From JAZDEY01 sp043808325 [NCBI: Candidatus Eiseniibacteriota bacterium] (lineage in GTDB: Bacteria; Arandabacterota; Arandabacteria; Arandabacterales): a stretch of DNA of 64,000 nt. Under the pieces are notes generated by a model that saw nothing but the letters and a program-made list of their open reading frames with translations, was not told the DNA's origin and searched no databases. The stretch lies in contig JAZDEY010000004.1 in assembly GCA_043808325.1 (NCBI GenBank), positions 1 to 64,000 on the forward strand, written 5' to 3'. The translations under genes and the position numbers were made by a program. This document shows positions 26,227 to 35,093 of this stretch, one piece after another (the first letter of the stretch is position 1; each line of letters starts with the position of its first letter).

Positions 26227-27651
26227 CTAATCATGTCTCAAGGCTTCGATCGGATCGATGCGGGCGGCACGAAAAGCCGGGTACAGTCCTGCAAGGAGGC
26301 TCATACCAATGCCGAATCCGATCGCGCCAAGAATGAGCCAGATGGGAAAATAGAACAGGTTGACCGCGGATTCCCCCTGAGGCAGAAGCCTCGCGTTGGC
26401 CACCAGGTTGGCGATCCGGGTCACACCCCACCCAAGCAGCAATCCGAAGCCCGCCCCGATCGCTCCGATCGCGGCAGCCTCCACGAAGAAGATCTTCTTG
26501 ATGTCTTCTTCACTTCCCCCTATCGCCTTCATGATACCTATCTCGCGGGTTCTCTCGAGGATCGACATCACCATGGTATTGGCGATACCGAGGGCCGCTA
26601 CCACCAGCGCTATGGTGCCTATGGCGCCGAGGATCGAATCCACGATCAGGAAACCTCTTCTGATCTCCTTAAGTTGGTCGGCGATCGAGAAGACGCCAAG
26701 ATTCATCTTCTCGATCCGCTCTCTGACAGGCTGCATGTCGGCCATGCTCTTGACACGCACGTAAAGCGAGCTATAAGTACCCGACCGGTTGTCGCCCCCA
26801 AGCAAATCCCAGACGCTCGAGAATCCCATTCTCGGGATCACCTGAGCCGCCCCTATCGGCACCATGATGCCACCCTTGAGTTCCGGATCCGAGAAAGTGC
26901 TGGATCGCTTGAGGATACCGGCGATGCGGAACGTGGTCACGGACTCAGCAGTGGGGACTTTCCCGGGCCTCAGCAGGTTGAACATACCGCCGCCTGCAAG
27001 CTGAGAGATGTCCAGGACAACCGAGACAACCTCCAGGGGCTTGCCCAGAATGGAGTCCGCTGCGACCACCTGCATGCCCTCGCTCGAGTCCTTGGCGCTA
27101 AGGGCCATTGGATTCTTGGGATCATCCACCACGAGCTTCATCCGCTTCAGGGTATCCCAACCGATCACGACCGAGGCTGACGAATCATCCGCGAAGAATT
27201 TGCCGAAGGCCAGGTTGCTGTAGGGCTTAAAAGCTCCCATCGCGGCCGGCAGCGCGCGCAGTGTGGTCCGAGTCTCCTTGTCCCCCAGTCTGACCCTTAC
27301 AGGGAAGGTGATCTCGGGGAAGGCGATCTCAACGCCGGGAAGGTTGCGAATGGCCTGCAAGGTCGAGTCGGTCAGCGAGGCGGCCGGTGATCGCAGAGCA
27401 CTGACGATTTCCTCAACGTCCGGATCGGTGGGATCCAGCGCGCCGACACTCTTGGAGGTGACGTACATGCTGGTAAAGAGGTCATTCTGACTGAACGCCT
27501 CGGTGATGTTTTTCTGCATGCCGGTCCCGAACGAGACCATCGAGGCCAGCGCCCCTATCCCGATGACCACACCCAGAGCCGTCAGAGTAGTTCTCAGTTT
27601 GGTTCGTCTGAGGTTGTCCAGGGCGAGGCCGACCATGTCCACAAAGGTCAT
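26227..27651 (-). CDS. MacB-type ABC transporter permease
   Basis: 474 aa FtsX/MacB-family permease: N-terminal helix with LRTTLTALGVVIGIGALASMVSFGTG, a large periplasmic MacB_PCD-like domain (about residues 50-320), and three C-terminal membrane helices including the LERTREIGIMKAIGGSEEDI coupling region. Such proteins act as mechanotransmission exporters of lipoproteins, peptides or toxins rather than as channels. The start overlaps the ATP-binding gene by 4 nt. No membrane-fusion protein is adjacent. Confidence 0.88.
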   Translation of the reverse strand: MTFVDMVGLALDNLRRTKLRTTLTALGVVIGIGALASMVSFGTGMQKNITEAFSQNDLFTSMYVTSKSVGALDPTDPDVEEIVSALRSPAASLTDSTLQAIRNLPGVEIAFPEITFPVRVRLGDKETRTTLRALPAAMGAFKPYSNLAFGKFFADDSSASVVIGWDTLKRMKLVVDDPKNPMALSAKDSSEGMQVVAADSILGKPLEVVSVVLDISQLAGGGMFNLLRPGKVPTAESVTTFRIAGILKRSSTFSDPELKGGIMVPIGAAQVIPRMGFSSVWDLLGGDNRSGTYSSLYVRVKSMADMQPVRERIEKMNLGVFSIADQLKEIRRGFLIVDSILGAIGTIALVVAALGIANTMVMSILERTREIGIMKAIGGSEEDIKKIFFVEAAAIGAIGAGFGLLLGWGVTRIANLVANARLLPQGESAVNLFYFPIWLILGAIGFGIGMSLLAGLYPAFRAARIDPIEALRHD

Positions 27652-28346
27652 GACGCCTTCCCGAGATCCTTGTGATCTGCTATCTGTCCGTCCTGGAGGT
27701 GAATAATGGATGTCGACACTGCTTTCGCGATGTCCTGCTCGTGTGTGATCATCAACACCGTGAGGCCGCGGTCACGGTTGAGCTCGCGAATCAGGCCGAT
27801 GATCTCCTGAGAGGTCGCGGTATCAAGATTACCTGTCGGTTCATCCAGCAAGAGCGCCTCCGGATTGTTTGCCATGGCCCGTGCGATCGCCACACGCTGA
27901 GCCTCTCCGCCCGAGAGCTCGCCGGGCTTATGATGGATTCGGGCCTGGAGGCCGACGCTTGTGAGCAGCGCCTGCGCCCTCTCAGTGCGCTCGCTGCGCG
28001 GAACGCCGCCGAAGGTAAGCGCCAGAGTCACATTCTCAAGGGCGCTGCGATGTGGAATCAAATTGAAAGCCTGGAAGACCATGCCGACCGAGAACCGCCT
28101 GTGCAAAGCAAGCTCTGAGCGGCTCATCCGCGCAAGATCCTTATCCTTGAAGATAATGCTGCCCGAGGTTGCGGAATCGAGGCCGCCGATCAGGTTGAGC
28201 AGAGTCGACTTGCCCGAACCCGATCTGCCCACGAGGGATACAAATTCTCCCGGACTTACCTGGAAGGAAACGCCCCTGAGGGCGCGAATCTCAGCATGGC
28301 CCTTCTGATATACTTTGGAGAGCTGAGATACCTTGAGGATTTTCAC
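27648..28346 (-). CDS. ABC transporter ATP-binding protein (LolD/MacB type)
   Basis: 232 aa ATPase with Walker A GRSGSGKSTLLN, signature LSGGEAQRVAIARAM, Walker B ALLLDEPTGNLD and a switch His (MITHEQD). GTG start with GGTAGGCG upstream. It forms a pair with the overlapping permease downstream. Confidence 0.9.
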   Translation of the reverse strand: MKILKVSQLSKVYQKGHAEIRALRGVSFQVSPGEFVSLVGRSGSGKSTLLNLIGGLDSATSGSIIFKDKDLARMSRSELALHRRFSVGMVFQAFNLIPHRSALENVTLALTFGGVPRSERTERAQALLTSVGLQARIHHKPGELSGGEAQRVAIARAMANNPEALLLDEPTGNLDTATSQEIIGLIRELNRDRGLTVLMITHEQDIAKAVSTSIIHLQDGQIADHKDLGKAS

Positions 28347-28429
28347 ACCGCCTACCTTCCATTGAGTGGATCAGGCTCGACGCCTTGACCTAATTATCCA
28401 CGAAGGTTGGGATAATTGCCACATCCTTG

Positions 28430-29014
28430 TCAGGGACGCCGCCGGGTATGCACGACCCTCCAGCTCTCAGGCCCCCTGGAGAATCCATCGCAGAATTCGG
28501 CCGCGTCCTCGTCGCTATCCCAGACCGAAGACCCCAGGAGGAGGAGATGCTGAGTCGAGTCCACGTACGCCTCAAACCTGAAGCCATCCCAACCCGATGC
28601 CATCTCGGCGGCACTGCCGGAGGTCCCCTCACAGGTCTGGAAGAGCACCAGCAGGTCGAATTCGCCAAGGGTGTTGGCAAAGAAAGGAGTCCAGCCTGTC
28701 GGCACAGCACTTCCGGCAGCGTAAGGGCTTATAAGGGTTTCGCGCAGATACCGAGGCGACCCCGCCAGGACTTTCATGCTCGGATTCTGCCCATTCTGGC
28801 TGAAACTCGATCGCATCAGCGCCCTGAGGTCAGGAGCCTGGTCCAGGGCCACTTTCGACTGGGCCACGACATCAATCACCCGATCCTGAAGGGCATGACA
28901 TAGCTCGTGAGAGACAATAAGATTCTGGGTGGTGGTGCCCCGGAGAAAATCGCCGAGTTGCCGCCGTGTCATCACATCTACCTTGATGGGTTCGCCGACG
29001 GGCAGTCCGACCAT
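28430..29014 (-). pseudogene. Remnant of a zinc-protease-like (HExxH) gene
   Basis: 194 readable residues. MTRRQLGDFLRG and SHELCHALQD (HExxH) open the piece; AAEMASGWDGFRFEAYVD and WDSDEDAAEFCDGF close it. This layout resembles uncharacterised gluzincin-like proteins, but the middle is shorter than I would expect and the usual glutamate-rich centre is not evident. The frame stays open upstream to 29119 with coding-like residues (AGYLLLSEETQSAIAA) but no ATG, GTG or TTG there before the 3' end of the aminopeptidase gene. I infer loss of the 5' part and internal deletion; a short functional gene is the alternative. Confidence 0.5.
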
Positions 29015-29114
29015 AGCAGCGATTGCGGATTGCGTCTCTTCACTCAGCAGGAGATACCCCGCCTCCGGTAGTTCCGATCCGGTGTGCGCTCCGGGCGGTC
29101 GGCACCCGGAAGAA

Positions 29115-30266
29115 TCAGATCACGATGCTGCCGTCCTTCAAGACCAGCGTTCGGCGGCCCTTCCGGTCTTTGACTTCGATCGTGGGATTCTTGACGAGCC
29201 CGTCCAGATGGATCAGAGCCTTGGCATCGTCATCGTAGTTGGAGCCGATTGCGACGTGGCAGGTCTTGAAGACCTTCTCGTCTTCCAACATGTTGCCGAC
29301 GATCCTGGCCTTCTCGTTGAGACCTATACCCAGCTCGCCCAGATTGCAGACGTTCTCGAGGTACTTCGGAAGATCCTTCCCGGCGATGCGGCCCTCGGAG
29401 GCAAACTTGCGCGTGTTCTTTCTTGCGCGTTCCAGGGTCTCAGCCAGTCGCTTCGCTTCGGCGCCGCCGGTGATCTTCGTTATGAGGTTCTTCTTGACCG
29501 TAGCCCTGATCGGCTCCTTTATGAGGATCACACCTCGGTCCGAGGATATGCACCCGTCGAATACCAGTGTGCCCTCTCCTCGCCCAAGTTCCGGAGATAT
29601 GTACATCTCACCGGCCGGCAGATTGCCGCCCCGGCCGGGCTTTGAGAAGTTGCCGTCATCGGTGAATGCTTTCCGCCCGCGGAGCCCGAGGACGAGGTCG
29701 GCGCCCAATCGTGAGGTGATGTGCGCCTCGTCGGCGGCATCGAAGACTCGCTTCAGCTTCCGGGAGTTCTCGGCAAGCCGCTTGTAATTGATCGGCACCG
29801 TCTCTTCAAACATGGCAATGGTGACCGAAGGTGACCAGAACGCCCGGATTTTCTTGCTCGCCTGGAGGAAGTTAAAGATGTGATCGACCGATTTCTTGCC
29901 GAGCTTGTAGTGCCGCTCCATCCCAAACCGGTCCTTTCCCAGCTTGAGATGGCTTGTCGAGATCACGATGTCAGGTTGGGACCTGATCGCGTGGATCACG
30001 GCATCGTCTGCAAAATCCATCTGAGTCTTTACCGGTTGGAATATCAGGGACGGCTCAGCCCCCAGGTCAAACGCGGCATCATAGAGCGCCATCGAAATCA
30101 TCTGCACGTCCCCGACCGGATTCGTGATGATAAGAACGCGCTCGCCCTTCTTCGTTCCAAGCACCTCTCTCATGGCCACCTTGGCGGCGAGCCTCAGCCG
30201 AGGGGAAATCCTTATCGAGTTACCGAATTTCATCGTTGCCTGATGTGTCATGATGCTGCCCCCCAT
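29115..30266 (-). CDS. M29-like aminopeptidase
   Basis: 383 aa protein like the thermophilic (leucyl) aminopeptidase family: GERVLIITNP near the N-terminus, GLRGRKAFTDDGNFSKPGRGGNLPAGEMYISPELG in separate blocks (conserved Asn-Leu-Pro-Gly-Glu-like core), LGELGIGLNEKARI and a His/Asp-rich end (HVAIGSNYDDDAKALIHLDGL). These match metal-binding positions of the family. ATG 30266 is chosen because AGGAGGAACG precedes it; the frame extends upstream to 30374. Predicted cytosolic. Confidence 0.8.
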   Translation of the reverse strand: MGGSIMTHQATMKFGNSIRISPRLRLAAKVAMREVLGTKKGERVLIITNPVGDVQMISMALYDAAFDLGAEPSLIFQPVKTQMDFADDAVIHAIRSQPDIVISTSHLKLGKDRFGMERHYKLGKKSVDHIFNFLQASKKIRAFWSPSVTIAMFEETVPINYKRLAENSRKLKRVFDAADEAHITSRLGADLVLGLRGRKAFTDDGNFSKPGRGGNLPAGEMYISPELGRGEGTLVFDGCISSDRGVILIKEPIRATVKKNLITKITGGAEAKRLAETLERARKNTRKFASEGRIAGKDLPKYLENVCNLGELGIGLNEKARIVGNMLEDEKVFKTCHVAIGSNYDDDAKALIHLDGLVKNPTIEVKDRKGRRTLVLKDGSIVI

Positions 30267-30401
30267 CGTTCCTCCTGCTTCGCTGGCATAACCAACTCGA
30301 GCGCTCGTGCGTCCACACTCCGACCAAGTAAGGAATTTACTGCCTTTCGCCCTCTGCCCGCAATCTGAAATCACAGGTACTGGGATCAGGACCAGCCCAG
30401 T

Positions 30402-30596
30402 TCAATCCTCCCGGAGCAGCGCCCTCGTCTTATCGACTATCTTCTGGGCAATCTGTTCTACGTCGGCCTTCTCGGAAGCTGTGGCGATCGCATCGAAGCC
30501 CCAGCGGTCCGTGCTGGGCTGCCACTGGGCGCTGCCTGAGGTAGTGAGAACGATTATCTTGCTCTGGTCGCGGTAACGTTTGAGGAACGCGCTTTT
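30402..30596 (-). pseudogene. C-terminal fragment of a flavodoxin-like gene
   Basis: In one minus-strand frame the 64 codons before a TGA at 30402 read as a good flavodoxin C-terminus: SAFLKRYRDQSKIIVLTTSG, then a Ser-Ala-Gln-Trp segment, then a terminal helix ending KTRALLRED. The frame is closed by TAG at 30597-30599 and nothing coding-like precedes it; a different frame is open from an ATG at 30669 (MSRHSPCNSEF). The N-terminal FMN loop is missing. Probably a decayed gene, either frameshifted or truncated. Confidence 0.45.
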
Positions 30597-30683
30597 CTAC
30601 AACGACTATGTAGTGGTGGTCGATTGCATCAGGCAGAAATTCGGAGTTGCAGGGCGAGTGCCGGCTCATGATTCGGACTGAGG

Positions 30684-31931
30684 CTACTCGACCTTGAACC
30701 TGAATAGACCGAAGGGCTCCTTGCTATCAACACCCAAATGGAGCTGCGACGTGGTTACATACATATAGCCATCGGATCCCCGCGCGAAACTGTCGGGCCA
30801 CACGAGCCGCAGATCCTTGATGACGGTTTCAGTATTACCGATAGAGGCGAACACCCTGATCGAGTTATCCTCGATCCCCGTGAGATAGAGGTAGCCGTCG
30901 GCCCCGAACTCCATTCCGTCACAGGCCCCAGTGGTGCCAAGGGATTCGACCTTCGCGGCCAACTGCTGCGCGCTTAGACCGGGATCGATAAGGTAACGCG
31001 TCTCGATTCGATAGAGGTTTCTCCCGGTCAACGCATGGTAATAGAGATAGTCCCCGGTTCCATCCAGCGCCACCCCATCGACATGAATCTTCGGAACCTG
31101 TCCACCCGGACGCCATTCCCTACCACCGACGGAGAGCACGATATTCTCGGATTTCGTGGAACCGTGATCGGCAAGCACCCGTCTGCTGCGGCCGGTTTCA
31201 AGGTCGACCACAACCAAGGCGCCCAAGCCGGAGTCCGTTATGTAGGCGACGTGTCTAGATGTGTCCACTCGGACGTCATTGAGGTAGCTCGCAGCGGGCG
31301 CGGCCGTCTCGTCAAAAGCAATCTCCTGGACTACCGAATTCCGCCTGAGATCGATCTTTACGAGCTTGGCACCTCCCGGCACCACACCTCGCAGAAAGGC
31401 ATTGCCCGTATCCAAAACCCACAAGAAGTTGTCTCGATCTACGTAGACGCTCTGCACGCAGACGAAGCTACGCGCCGGGTCCTCCGAAGGATTCCAGGTG
31501 TTCCATTTAGTGTCCGGGAAAGGCACGGCCGTGCGGGGTGCTTCCGTGCCACCCGATTTTCGAATCTCCGCCACGGAGATCGGTACATCTTCGGACCATC
31601 GCGGGTAGTTCACGAAAATGCGTCCGTCCCTTGAGACCGCGATACCCGTCCACAGTCTTTCTGAGGTCGCGACTCCCTCCAAGGCTGGAGTCGATCTGGA
31701 CGGTGCGACCTTGAACTTGGGGGCTTGCCGCTCCTGGTGCGGACGTTCACCGCTCTCCCGCTCGAGGCTCTGCCTGAGCTCAGCGAGCCGCGCACAGCCG
31801 GCAAGACCTGCGATCAGCGTTGACGCGACCACCGCTGCAATAACCCAAATCCTTGTAAGCGCAATCCCAGGAAGCCCAATCGCAGCCGGCGGTATAGCGG
31901 GACAGGTCTCTTGACGCTTACACGTTTTCAT
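30684..31931 (-). CDS. Yellow/major-royal-jelly-protein-like lipoprotein
   Basis: 415 aa. ATG 31931 is preferred (GAGGTGAG upstream) over 31946. The N-terminus has a hydrophobic segment ending in lipobox LAGC, so it is probably a lipoprotein. The body looks like a six-bladed propeller of the yellow/MRJP or SMP-30 type: FVCVQSVYVDRDNFLWVLDTG, SYLNDVRVDTSRHVAYITDSG, VDGVALDGTGDYLYYHALTG, CDGMEFGADGYLYLTG. Bacterial members are poorly characterised; a lactonase-like or binding role is possible. Divergent from the phosphoesterase. Confidence 0.75.
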   Translation of the reverse strand: MKTCKRQETCPAIPPAAIGLPGIALTRIWVIAAVVASTLIAGLAGCARLAELRQSLERESGERPHQERQAPKFKVAPSRSTPALEGVATSERLWTGIAVSRDGRIFVNYPRWSEDVPISVAEIRKSGGTEAPRTAVPFPDTKWNTWNPSEDPARSFVCVQSVYVDRDNFLWVLDTGNAFLRGVVPGGAKLVKIDLRRNSVVQEIAFDETAAPAASYLNDVRVDTSRHVAYITDSGLGALVVVDLETGRSRRVLADHGSTKSENIVLSVGGREWRPGGQVPKIHVDGVALDGTGDYLYYHALTGRNLYRIETRYLIDPGLSAQQLAAKVESLGTTGACDGMEFGADGYLYLTGIEDNSIRVFASIGNTETVIKDLRLVWPDSFARGSDGYMYVTTSQLHLGVDSKEPFGLFRFKVE

Positions 31932-31978
31932 TCGCTCACCTCGCATTGTGGGGAGTTTCCTCCTACACTTACACCGGC

Positions 31979-32007
31979 ATTATGGGGTGTATGCCCGGTG
32001 ATTGCAA
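31979..32007 (-). promoter_or_regulatory. Predicted promoter of yellow-like lipoprotein gene
   Basis: Minus strand: TTGCAA (32002-32007), 17-nt spacer, CATAAT (31979-31984, 5 of 6). About 45 nt upstream of the chosen start. Confidence 0.5.
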
Positions 32008-32027
32008 GGGAGTAGATGGCAGGCGAC

Positions 32028-32056
32028 TTGCAACGGGATACCCGTAATGGTATAAG
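32028..32056 (+). promoter_or_regulatory. Predicted promoter of phosphoesterase gene
   Basis: Plus strand: TTGCAA (32028-32033), 17-nt spacer, TATAAG (32051-32056, 5 of 6). The -35 is identical to that of the divergent promoter 20 bp away. Confidence 0.5.
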
Positions 32057-32062
32057 AGTAGG

Positions 32063-32086
32063 GCAACCAGAGTGGAACCTGGTTGC
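32063..32086 (+). promoter_or_regulatory. Hairpin in phosphoesterase 5' leader
   Basis: Inverted repeat GCAACCAG / CTGGTTGC (8 bp, 8-nt loop) starting at the predicted transcription start. Could stabilise the mRNA 5' end or be an operator. Confidence 0.35.
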
Positions 32087-32137
32087 ATCTTTGAAATAGT
32101 CGGAGGTACCGACGCAATGTAAGGGTGCGAGCCATCA

Positions 32138-32986
32138 ATGACCGAATGTTTCTTTGTATCCGACCTCCACGGCAGCGTGGAGAAGTACCGAAGACTCTTC
32201 AGCGCAGTCAAGGCTGCTCGGCCCCGGGCGGTCTTTATCGGCGGCGATATTCTCCCTCATTTCGGATCGCGCGACACGCCACAGGATTTCGTGCGCGACC
32301 ATCTGCTCCGAGAGCTCGGGCGTCTCCGCGAGAGGCTTGGCGCAGAATATCCCCGCGTCTTCCTGATTCTGGGCAACGACGATCCCCGGATCAATGAGGA
32401 ATCCATCCTGGAGGGAGCAGCCGCGGGGCTCTTGTCATACGTCCACATGAAGAAGGACCGCTTTGACAGCTGGAGCATATACGGATATGCGATGACGCCG
32501 CCCAGCCCTTTTCGCCTCAAGGACTGGGAGCGGTATGACGTGTCGCAATACGTGAATCCCGGATCGGTTTCGCCTGAGGAAGGAGTGCGGTCGGTTCCGG
32601 TCGAACCCGATGAGGTCCGATACGGGACGATTGCCGCCGACCTCGCGCGGCTCACCGATTCAGACGATATTGGAAACGCCGTGGTTCTCTTCCACGCGCC
32701 GCCTTATAGAACCGGACTCGATCGCGCGCCGCTCGACGGAATGACCGTGGACCACGTGCCTTTGGATGTTCACATAGGTAGTATCGCGATTCGCAACTTC
32801 ATCGAGGGGCGGCAACCGCTGCTTACCCTTCACGGTCACGCCCACGAATCGCCTCGCATCACGGGAGTATGGCGTGAGCACATCGGCCGGACACTAGCCA
32901 TCTCGGCTGCGCACGATGGGCCGGAACTGGCCCTGGTGCGCTTTGATCTTGAGAACCTCGACGGCGCAACACGCAATCTCGTCTAA
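32138..32986 (+). CDS. Calcineurin-like metallophosphoesterase
   Basis: 282 aa protein with the dinuclear-metal motifs of the superfamily: FVSDLHGSVEKY (D-x-H), FIGGDIL (GD), LGNDDPR (GND) and LHGHAHESPR (GHxH). No signal peptide or membrane segment is seen. The ribosome-binding site is weak. Such proteins hydrolyse phosphodiesters or monoesters, and the substrate cannot be told from sequence. Expression probably starts at the promoter near 32028-32056. Confidence 0.85.
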   Translation: MTECFFVSDLHGSVEKYRRLFSAVKAARPRAVFIGGDILPHFGSRDTPQDFVRDHLLRELGRLRERLGAEYPRVFLILGNDDPRINEESILEGAAAGLLSYVHMKKDRFDSWSIYGYAMTPPSPFRLKDWERYDVSQYVNPGSVSPEEGVRSVPVEPDEVRYGTIAADLARLTDSDDIGNAVVLFHAPPYRTGLDRAPLDGMTVDHVPLDVHIGSIAIRNFIEGRQPLLTLHGHAHESPRITGVWREHIGRTLAISAAHDGPELALVRFDLENLDGATRNLV

Positions 32987-33024
32987 GGAGCTACGACCAG
33001 TGCACTACGACCGCTTCTTCACAA

Positions 33025-33040
33025 GACATGATAACATGTC
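33025..33040. repeat. Short palindrome GACATG-ataa-CATGTC
   Basis: Perfect 6-bp arms with a 4-nt centre, 40 bp before the membrane-TPR gene. Operator-like but isolated; could be chance. Confidence 0.3.
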
Positions 33041-33079
33041 AGGGAGTCTGTTGGGGTCCGATGGGGGGAAAACCCTGGA

Positions 33080-34906
33080 ATGGTGAGCCAGGCGAGGATG
33101 ACAAAGAAACCACCTTACCCGTCGTGCCCGGGCCGATGGCAATGGCATGCCTTGGCCGTGATCGCCATGATCGGCGGTACGGTTCTTCTATACTCAAGGG
33201 CGCTCAATCTCGGTTTCTTTAACCTCGACGATTCGGGCTACGTGGTCAATAACCCTTGGATCAGAGGCGCGACGCTTCGGAACCTCAGGCACATTTTGGG
33301 GCACCCCTACTTCGGCAATTACTCACCGGTCAATATTTTCTCTTTCCTTGTCGATTACGCGGTCGCCGGTTTGAACCCCCGGTTCTTTCACATTTCAAGC
33401 ACCTTGTGGGCAGGGGTCGGCGCTGCTCTGGTCTATCTGCTTGGCGTTGGAGTGACGGGGAAGCGGGCAGCCGGATGGATCGCCGGGCTTCTCTTCATGG
33501 CGCACCCTGCCCACGTGGAAGCCGTGGTGTGGATAGCCAGCCGCAAGGATCTCGTGGCAGCGGTGTTCGCCCTCGCAGCGGTGCTTGCGTGGCTGCAATA
33601 TCGCAGGCCTTCGCATCACCGGGCCGGATGGTACATCGCAAGTGTAGTGTGCTTCGCTCTCGCTGCCGCAGGGAAGCTGTCCGTAGTTGTTCTTCCGGTG
33701 ATCCTGGCAGGCTTCGACTCCTTCGTCGAAGGCAGACGCGGCAGGCATCTGATCCTTGACAAGTTGCCCCTGGTCGCGGTCGCATTCGCGTTTGCTCTTC
33801 CCACTTTCGGCGCGCAGCCCGCGACGCGCGAGTCCCTCAGCCTTCTTCAGCTTGGGCAGGCCGTAACCTCCTGCCTGTGGCTGCTCACCGGGTTCGGCAC
33901 CTACGTGATCTACAGGACACCCATCGGCAGTATGGTCGGCACCGGCATCGCGGGCTTGCTTGGCTTGGGAGCCGTGATCGTCCTGCCGATTGTTTTCCGC
34001 ATGCGCATTCGCCGCCGATATACATGGGGGCTTGCGATCGTCCTCCTCTACTGGATCGCGCTGGCCCTCATCCCTTCGCAGGTCCTGAGCTTCATCCATC
34101 CTGTGACCGACCGTTATCTTTACTTTCCAAGCGTGGGGTTTGTGATCCTCTTAGGCGTGGCCTTGCACAGGCTGGCGAGCCGGCGGAGAACCTGGGGCAT
34201 GCTCGCGGCAATTGCCATTTCCGCTGTGCTTGCCTCTGCCTGGTCCTACAAGACCTGGGCCTACGTCGAGGAGTGGAACGATCCCAGGTCGGTTTGGTAC
34301 GCGGCAGCAAAGAAATCACAGGACACGAGTGTTCACCTCTATCTCGGAACTCACTACCAGGATATGGCCGATTCCCTGACCGAGCCCACCGGTGGCCCTC
34401 GGCCTCGCGAGACGGAACGTAACCGCCTTGCAAATCTTGTCTGGCAGGGGGACGCGCGCCTCGCGCCGCTGTTTGGGGAATGGGGCAGGAAGGATTACCG
34501 CGGACCGATGTCGTTGGCATTCCAGTCACACCTCCGCAGCCTGGCGCGGCAAGAGTTCGAGAGGGCCCTGGCAACAAAGGGTAGCCTGGTCCAGCCCAAT
34601 CTCTTTTTCCGAATGGGTAAGCTTGAGCTCGACAGCGGCAACACCGAGCAAGCCCGCGAAGATTTTCAGAAGGCCTACGAAGAATCCAGGTTGCACACAT
34701 CGAGTGAAGTCCGTCAGGAGATGGCAGTTCTGTCTCAGTATGCCTTAGGAGTGATCGCGTGGCGGCGCGGCGAATATGACGAGGCGATGCGTCTCTTGGT
34801 CGCTGCCGGCGAGGAGCAGAAGCGGGCCGGCAGGATCTGGCAGCCCAATATCGACGAAAGTATCGAGAGACTCAAGAGACTCGCAGAGGACTCCCAATCT
34901 CCGTAG
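33080..34906 (+). CDS. TMTC-like membrane protein with C-terminal TPR
   Basis: 608 aa. About ten membrane helices form a GT-C-like core: NLDDSGYVVNNPWIRG holds the luminal/periplasmic acidic pair, and MAHPAHVEAVVWIASRKDL is characteristic of TMTC-type O-mannosyltransferase relatives. A soluble C-terminal part of about 190 residues contains TPR-like repeats (LFFRMGKLELDSGNTEQARE, LGVIAWRRGEYDEAMRLLVA). In eukaryotes TMTC proteins O-mannosylate cadherin-like domains; the bacterial role is unproven. ATG 33098 is an alternative start. Confidence 0.72.
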   Translation: MVSQARMTKKPPYPSCPGRWQWHALAVIAMIGGTVLLYSRALNLGFFNLDDSGYVVNNPWIRGATLRNLRHILGHPYFGNYSPVNIFSFLVDYAVAGLNPRFFHISSTLWAGVGAALVYLLGVGVTGKRAAGWIAGLLFMAHPAHVEAVVWIASRKDLVAAVFALAAVLAWLQYRRPSHHRAGWYIASVVCFALAAAGKLSVVVLPVILAGFDSFVEGRRGRHLILDKLPLVAVAFAFALPTFGAQPATRESLSLLQLGQAVTSCLWLLTGFGTYVIYRTPIGSMVGTGIAGLLGLGAVIVLPIVFRMRIRRRYTWGLAIVLLYWIALALIPSQVLSFIHPVTDRYLYFPSVGFVILLGVALHRLASRRRTWGMLAAIAISAVLASAWSYKTWAYVEEWNDPRSVWYAAAKKSQDTSVHLYLGTHYQDMADSLTEPTGGPRPRETERNRLANLVWQGDARLAPLFGEWGRKDYRGPMSLAFQSHLRSLARQEFERALATKGSLVQPNLFFRMGKLELDSGNTEQAREDFQKAYEESRLHTSSEVRQEMAVLSQYALGVIAWRRGEYDEAMRLLVAAGEEQKRAGRIWQPNIDESIERLKRLAEDSQSP

Positions 34907-34922
34907 CCTACAACAAACAAGG

Positions 34923-34997
34923 ATCCGGCGGCGTCCTACTGTCCCATGCAGTTCCCCACACAGCACCATCGGCGCTGGAGGGCCTGACTTCCGTGTC
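34923..34997 (-). pseudogene. Decayed partial 5S rRNA copy
   Basis: Aligns without gaps (to 34996) to the 3' two-thirds of the intact 5S gene at 38634-38749, same orientation, about 85 percent identical by eye, with unbroken matches such as CCCATGCAGTTCCCCACACA. The A-rich flank (34912-34922) also resembles the 5S 3' flank. The 5' third of 5S is missing. It lies 17 bp after the TMTC-like gene. Confidence 0.8.
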
Positions 34998-35020
34998 GGG
35001 CCCCCGCCTGAACAATCAGC

Positions 35021-35048
35021 TTGCACCTTAAGCCCAGGGGGTTATAAT
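35021..35048 (+). promoter_or_regulatory. Predicted promoter of satD-like gene
   Basis: TTGCAC (35021-35026), 16-nt spacer and a perfect TATAAT (35043-35048). Transcription would start near 35055, inside the palindrome at 35053-35078. Confidence 0.55.
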
Positions 35049-35052
35049 GCCA

Positions 35053-35078
35053 CCTAATAAGCTCCAGAGCTTATTAGG
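35053..35078. promoter_or_regulatory. Perfect 12-bp inverted repeat, operator candidate
   Basis: CCTAATAAGCTC-ca-GAGCTTATTAGG overlaps the predicted transcription start of the satD-like gene. The half-site GAGCTTAT recurs twice as a direct repeat before the DUF3307 gene (35773, 35802). A binding site for the satD-encoded C-terminal helix-turn-helix is the simplest guess; a transcript hairpin is an alternative. Confidence 0.55.
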
Positions 35079-35093
35079 CTGGGAGAGCAAGTC

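Noticed and set aside
30430-30669. Minus-strand 79-codon frame starting MSRHSPCNSEF
   Set aside because: Past residue 25 the frame becomes low-quality Arg-rich sequence, while the adjacent frame reads as flavodoxin. Treated as part of a decayed gene.
31969-32211. Minus-strand 80-codon open frame
   Set aside because: Overlaps the divergent promoter region and the phosphoesterase 5' end; composition is not coding-like.
35053-35078. Intrinsic terminator reading of the palindrome
   Set aside because: The stem is AT-rich with no T tract, and it lies just after a consensus -10 box, so an operator is more likely.
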